This document shows, piece by piece, positions 60,720-64,000 of a DNA stretch of 64,000 bases. Below the pieces are notes generated by a model. It was not told where the DNA came from, ran no database searches, and was given only the letters and a program-made list of their open reading frames with translations. Made by a program: the position numbers and the translations under genes. Source of the stretch: Segatella oris (GTDB taxonomy: Bacteria; Bacteroidota; Bacteroidia; Bacteroidales; Bacteroidaceae); contig NZ_LR134384.1 of NCBI RefSeq assembly GCF_900637655.1, positions 124,001 to 188,000 on the forward strand, in the 5' to 3' direction. Numbering within the stretch: the first letter of the stretch is position 1; each line of letters begins with the position of its first letter.

Positions 60720-61235
60720 CTACAGCGTCCGCGCTATACGCCTCACCTTTGAGGTATAGGCTTTGTCTTCAGCATAGCCAATGCGATCAAGAAAAGCATA
60801 GTAATCGCCACTGATATACTTATACTGAACGGCATCACGATAGGCTCTCACGCAGTCCATCCAATTCGGAAACTCGAAATAACTGCCGTCAGAGGGCCTG
60901 CGAAGTCCAAAGATATTATGAATGGTCAGACACACATTGCTCGTGAAATTGCCTGTTTCGAGCAGCGCTTGTGCCATGACTATCTTCTTAAACTTAATGC
61001 CATACTGATCAAGAACATCTGAAAGGTTCTCTAAATTCAATTCCAATTCGGGCACAATCTCTGCCTCGGGATAATCTTCGGCATAGGTCATACCATCAAA
61101 AACAGGCTGCTGTTTCATGCTGTCGTTTATCAAAGGAACAGCCACAACATCAGCCTTTGCCTCACCAGGCAATATATCCTGTGCCGAAACCCACGCGGGC
61201 ATCAGGCACAATATAAAAGAGAAAAGCGTTTTCAA
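60720..61235 (-). CDS. Glucosaminidase-family peptidoglycan hydrolase
   Basis: A protein of about 171 residues. A TTG at 61235 places the signal peptide (LKTLFSFILCLMPAWVSAQ) at the N-terminus; an ATG at 61319 would add 28 residues before it. The C-terminal 110 residues match the mannosyl-glycoprotein endo-beta-N-acetylglucosaminidase family: MAQALLETGNFTS with the catalytic Glu, NIFGLRRPSDGSY and YFEFPNWMDCVRAYRDAVQYKY. It probably cuts peptidoglycan in the periplasm. Forty-eight bp separate it from the fusion gene downstream, so they may be co-transcribed. Confidence 0.8.
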   Translation of the reverse strand: MKTLFSFILCLMPAWVSAQDILPGEAKADVVAVPLINDSMKQQPVFDGMTYAEDYPEAEIVPELELNLENLSDVLDQYGIKFKKIVMAQALLETGNFTSNVCLTIHNIFGLRRPSDGSYFEFPNWMDCVRAYRDAVQYKYISGDYYAFLDRIGYAEDKAYTSKVRRIARTL

Positions 61236-61682
61236 AACAATATTATTTTTATCATTATAACGCAGTATCCAATGGAATATTATATCTATCAGATGGCTTT
61301 CTGCTCTGTTTTGTATCATCTGATGCCAACTTTCCCACCTGCTTATCCTCTCCCTTTTCTACTTCTTCCCATGCTCTTCCATCGGTATCACAATCCCCTT
61401 AAAATCCAATGCAAAACCTCTTGGTTTTCAACATGCCTTTCTCTGTCTTGTAACATGCGTCATGTTACGCTGTGAAATGACGCATTTCGCACGGTAAAAC
61501 AAGGCATATTACACCGTAACATGACGCATATGAGAAAGCTGTTCCTAAGAAGTTGATACTCAATATGATACATAACAATATTTCAGAAAATACAAATTCC
61601 CGACAACTTCATGACGTCTACCTTCATATCCCGCCTCTTCATATCCTGTATTCTCATGGTTGAGAGGTGTTCAAAGAAATCA
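61236..61682. other. Intergenic stretch with inverted repeats
   Basis: About 450 bp without a convincing gene between the glucosaminidase start and the helicase stop. It holds the inverted repeats at 61450-61529. The frames across it lack coding character. Confidence 0.5.
61450..61529. repeat. Nested inverted repeats with GTAACATGACGCAT motif
   Basis: ATGCGTCATGTTACG (61455-61469) and CGTAACATGACGCAT (61515-61529) are exact 15-bp inverted copies, 45 bp apart. The left arm also forms a local palindrome GTAACATG-cgt-CATGTTAC (61450-61468). Between them TGAAATGACGCATTTCGCA repeats the GACGCAT word. Confidence 0.7.
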
Positions 61683-63326
61683 TCAGGAAGAATGGTTCGC
61701 CTCTTCTGTCTGTGCCTTTGGCCAGTTCACGAGGAACAATTTCTCTGTAGCACGCGTGAAAGCTGTATAGAGCCAGTGGATATAGTCAGGCGTAAGCATG
61801 TCGTCGGTCATATATCCTTGGTCGATATACACGTGTGCCCACTGCCCACCTTGCGCCTTATGACAGGTCACGGCATAGGCATATTTAATCTGCAAAGCAT
61901 TGAAATATTCATCTTGTTTGAGTTTAGCCATGCGGTCACGCTTTAGGGGAATGTCGGCATAATCCTCCATCACAGCCTCATAAAGCTGCTCCTGTTGCTC
62001 ATGAGTCAAGGCAGGAGCCTCCGTGGTCAGCGTGTCGAGAATAACCGTTTGCTGCATTTCAAAATCGTCGTAATCGGGAAATTGCAACCAAACATCAGCG
62101 AAACGGAAACCAAACAACTCGCGTATATTGCGCACACGTTGCACCTTTACGCGGTCACCATTGGCTATGAAAGCCAGCTGACCATGGTCGCCTTGCGGTT
62201 TATCAAGATATTTATTCTTGACCACCATCAGCAGATCTCCGGTACAAAGTTCGTCTTCACGGTCGAGCACTGTAGCCCGAATGCCTTGGTTGTAGACGTT
62301 GGCTCGCTTGTTACTCCGCGTAACCACCATGGTTTCGTCCATGCCCACATCGGCGTAACTGCTGCTAATGCGCTCCACAAGTTCGTCACCCGGCACCATG
62401 ACAATATCTGCAAACCCCTTGAAACGAATGCGGGGAAGCCCTACTTTTAACAAGTTATCACAAGAAAACTCGCTAAAATCAAGCCCACTATTTGATGCTG
62501 TCTGAACTTTCCCTTTCCTTGGAGAAAAACTTGAGTTGAGCCTACTTTCACCCATATTACTATCTATAAGCCCACTATCTGACTGCAACAGAACCTCCCC
62601 TCTCCTTGGAGAGGGGGCGGGGGTGAGGCTTCTTATATACGTTGCATTCACCAAAATCCCACTATCTTGGCTCTGCCTGAGCACCTCCCTCAAGTCACAT
62701 TCATAGACTTTCAGCCCCATAGCCTCAAGAACCTCGGCATGAAGTGCAGGCGCTTCTTCCTCACCTACAGGCGGCAACTGGGCACAATCGCCCACCAACA
62801 ACATATGGCAATTCTGTCCATTATAGACAAACTGCACCAGATCGGAGAGCAAATCGCCCGTTCCGAAGTCGCTCGTCATTCCCCCACCTCTGCCTATCAT
62901 CGAAGCCTCATCAATCATAAAGAGCGTGTTTTTGTGCATGTTGTCGTTCAGATTAAACTGTCCCCCAATGCCCGAATAGCTTTTCTCACGATAGATTTTA
63001 CGGTGAATGGTGAAGGCAGTGTGCCCACTATTCATGGCAAAGACCTTGGCAGCACGACCTGTAGGCGCCATTAACAGCAGCTTTTGTCCTAACCGAGTGA
63101 ACGTGCGCACCATTGCTCCGGCCAATGAAGTCTTACCCGTTCCGGCCGAACCACGCATCACCATGACGCAGTTTTGCTCCCTATCGGCTAAGAAACAAGC
63201 AAAGGTTTCAAGGGCGTTCAACTGGTCATGCGTGGGCGTAAAACCGAACTCGCGCACCACTTCATCTATAAATTCCTGTATTTTCAATGCAATAACGTAG
63301 AAAGTTTTTTGTAACTTTGCAGACAT
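61683..63326 (-). CDS. RecD-like ATP-dependent DNA helicase with in-frame repeat insertion
   Basis: A 547-residue protein. Helicase motifs are RGSAGTGKTSLAGAM (Walker A, near residue 60), FMIDEASMIG (Walker B), LVGDCAQLPPVGEE and the C-terminal YAVTCHKAQGGQWAHVYID and YTAFTRATEKLFL (UvrD-like C domain). I chose the ATG at 63326 (MSAKLQKTFY) because a promoter box lies at 63367-63374; a TTG at 63287 is an alternative. Between NATYIR and GLPRIRF lie about 61 extra residues (SLTPAPSPRRGE...), encoded by a duplicated palindromic repeat. All helicase motifs remain intact, so the enzyme is probably functional. Confidence 0.92.
   Translation of the reverse strand: MSAKLQKTFYVIALKIQEFIDEVVREFGFTPTHDQLNALETFACFLADREQNCVMVMRGSAGTGKTSLAGAMVRTFTRLGQKLLLMAPTGRAAKVFAMNSGHTAFTIHRKIYREKSYSGIGGQFNLNDNMHKNTLFMIDEASMIGRGGGMTSDFGTGDLLSDLVQFVYNGQNCHMLLVGDCAQLPPVGEEEAPALHAEVLEAMGLKVYECDLREVLRQSQDSGILVNATYIRSLTPAPSPRRGEVLLQSDSGLIDSNMGESRLNSSFSPRKGKVQTASNSGLDFSEFSCDNLLKVGLPRIRFKGFADIVMVPGDELVERISSSYADVGMDETMVVTRSNKRANVYNQGIRATVLDREDELCTGDLLMVVKNKYLDKPQGDHGQLAFIANGDRVKVQRVRNIRELFGFRFADVWLQFPDYDDFEMQQTVILDTLTTEAPALTHEQQEQLYEAVMEDYADIPLKRDRMAKLKQDEYFNALQIKYAYAVTCHKAQGGQWAHVYIDQGYMTDDMLTPDYIHWLYTAFTRATEKLFLVNWPKAQTEEANHSS
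62448..62630 (-). repeat. Duplicated palindromic repeat inserted in the helicase gene
   Basis: CCCCTCTCC (62597-62605) and GGAGAGGGG (62608-62616) form a perfect 9-bp stem. A degenerate second copy lies at 62511-62528. AAGCCCACTAT occurs at 62481 and 62568, giving a period of about 87 bp (29 codons). The frame stays open and encodes related SPRRGEVLLQSDSGLI and SPRKGKVQTASNSGL segments. It appears to be a two-copy in-frame insertion. Confidence 0.8.
63312..63319 (+). promoter_or_regulatory. Predicted promoter -7 box for the single-TM gene
   Basis: TAACTTTG matches TAnnTTTG and lies 70 bp before the ATG at 63390. It falls inside or beside the helicase start on the other strand, so the two transcripts would overlap at their 5' ends. 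Confidence 0.45.
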
Positions 63327-63366
63327 CAGCACATGCTTTGCACGCGCTGGCCTATCATTAACGCTA

Positions 63367-63374
63367 CAAAGATA
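63367..63374 (-). promoter_or_regulatory. Predicted helicase promoter -7 box
   Basis: TATCTTTG on the minus strand matches TAnnTTTG and lies 40 bp before the chosen helicase ATG at 63326, which supports that start. Confidence 0.5.
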
Positions 63375-63389
63375 GAAACAATTATCGGA

Positions 63390-63872
63390 ATGAAGCTGGC
63401 AAAACATCATAATTTATGGCTCACGCTGTGCGTTCTCGGATTAGTGGTCATCTGCTTTTTGAGCATCAGTGCACCTATCAGATTTAAGAAAGAACAAGGC
63501 ATTCGCGAGCAAGCTGTCATCAATAGATTGGCAAAAATCCGTGCTGCTGAACTTAAATACTATCGCATCCACAAGGTCTATACGGGCGATTTCAGCGTGC
63601 TTATTAAAGGTGGTTACTTAGCCGACAGTCTGCAATATATTCCCTACAGTGACGGTAAGCGCTTTGATTTGGCCGCTACGGTGCAAGTAAGTAAGAGCGG
63701 ACGGCAATTGCCTTTGGCCGAATGTGGGGCCACATACGACACCTATCTCAACGGACTCGATGAGAATAGCATTGCTAATCTCATTGAAAAAGCCAATGAA
63801 AGCGGACGCTATGCAGGTATCCGCATAGGTGATATTGCCGCCGGTGACTCCCGACTATCTATCAATAAATAA
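63390..63872 (+). CDS. Single-TM anchored protein of unknown function
   Basis: A 160-residue protein from ATG 63390 (MKLAKHHNLWLTL). One N-terminal TM helix (WLTLCVLGLVVICFLSIS) is followed by a helix with REQAVINRLAKIRAAELKYYRIHKVYTGDFSVLIKGGYL and a C-terminal soluble domain. The long amphipathic helix after the anchor recalls pseudopilins, but no prepilin cleavage site is visible. It precedes a DUF3822-like gene by 8 bp. The name is descriptive only. Confidence 0.75.
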   Translation: MKLAKHHNLWLTLCVLGLVVICFLSISAPIRFKKEQGIREQAVINRLAKIRAAELKYYRIHKVYTGDFSVLIKGGYLADSLQYIPYSDGKRFDLAATVQVSKSGRQLPLAECGATYDTYLNGLDENSIANLIEKANESGRYAGIRIGDIAAGDSRLSINK

Positions 63873-63880
63873 CGAAATCT

Positions 63881-64000
63881 ATGGCAGAAAATCCAATCAT
63901 ACGTCCTCCACACCGCGTCACTTTAAGGTTGACCGGCAACACAATGTCGTTTGCTATCGTCGACGAACAGGCTATCAATGGACTCGTTTATGAACCTTAT
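63881..64000 (+). CDS. DUF3822-like protein, N-terminal fragment
   Basis: The frame starts at ATG 63881 (MAENPIIRPPHRVTLRLTG) and runs off the right edge after 40 codons. The pattern RLTGNTMSFAIVDE...YEPY is like the N-terminus of DUF3822 proteins, which in Prevotella and Bacteroides usually precede rsmD. Context agrees, but the fragment is short. Function of the family is unknown. Confidence 0.6.
   Translation, partial: MAENPIIRPPHRVTLRLTGNTMSFAIVDEQAINGLVYEPY

Overview
The window looks like a chromosome segment from a Bacteroidota bacterium, most probably a Prevotella relative (inference). The grounds are two tandem SusC/SusD pairs, a parA-parB-DUF5683-lytic transglycosylase-relA/spoT gene order typical of the phylum, many promoters with the Bacteroidota -7 box TAnnTTTG, and almost no Shine-Dalgarno sequences.

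Positions 1 to about 28740 are a Mu-like transposable prophage cut by the left window edge. Reading from its repressor end (right to left): a LexA/CI-like repressor at 26319-27083 diverges from an early operon on the minus strand. That operon encodes small early proteins, a tRNA-like element, a DD35E MuA-type transposase, a MuB-type AAA ATPase, a second P-loop ATPase, YopX, DUF4406, DUF3164 and GemA-like proteins. Next come gpG-like and small head/tail genes. The packaging and portal block (terminase subunits, gp36-like, DUF935 portal, MuF with a toxin-like C-terminus; 11248-16608) lies on the opposite strand. It is bounded by a two-way terminator and by a dyad-rich divergent control region. 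The minus strand then resumes with protease/scaffold, capsid, a lysis cassette (amidase, holin-like protein, embedded spanin-like lipoprotein), tail tube, tail assembly chaperone with a probable -1 frameshift, tape measure and tail tip. A tail-tube protein without a recognisable sheath suggests a siphovirus-type tail. Between repressor and phage end lie a three-helix membrane protein, an 11-bp repeat array and candidate transposase end sites, close upstream of host fhs.

Positions 28838-35621 carry fhs (one-carbon metabolism), a minus-strand group yitT-mnmA-serB, and a lactate permease gene. Positions 36446-45917 are a four-gene SusC-SusD-SusC-SusD operon with no enzyme or regulator beside it. 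Positions 46722-54929 hold surE-lpxB on the minus strand and parA-parB-DUF5683-mltD-relA/spoT on the plus strand. Positions 55474-64000 hold a merR-type gene divergent from alaS, an SprT-like gene overlapping a thioredoxin-alpha/beta-hydrolase fusion gene, a glucosaminidase, a RecD-like helicase gene carrying an in-frame palindromic repeat insertion, a single-TM protein and the start of a DUF3822-like gene.

The points most worth following are: the repeat array and end sites at the prophage edge; the probable A9 frameshift; the embedded unimolecular spanin; the degenerate tRNA-like element in the early operon; palindromic repeats inside both a phage and a host gene; and a repeated promoter-like/hairpin element found at two host loci.
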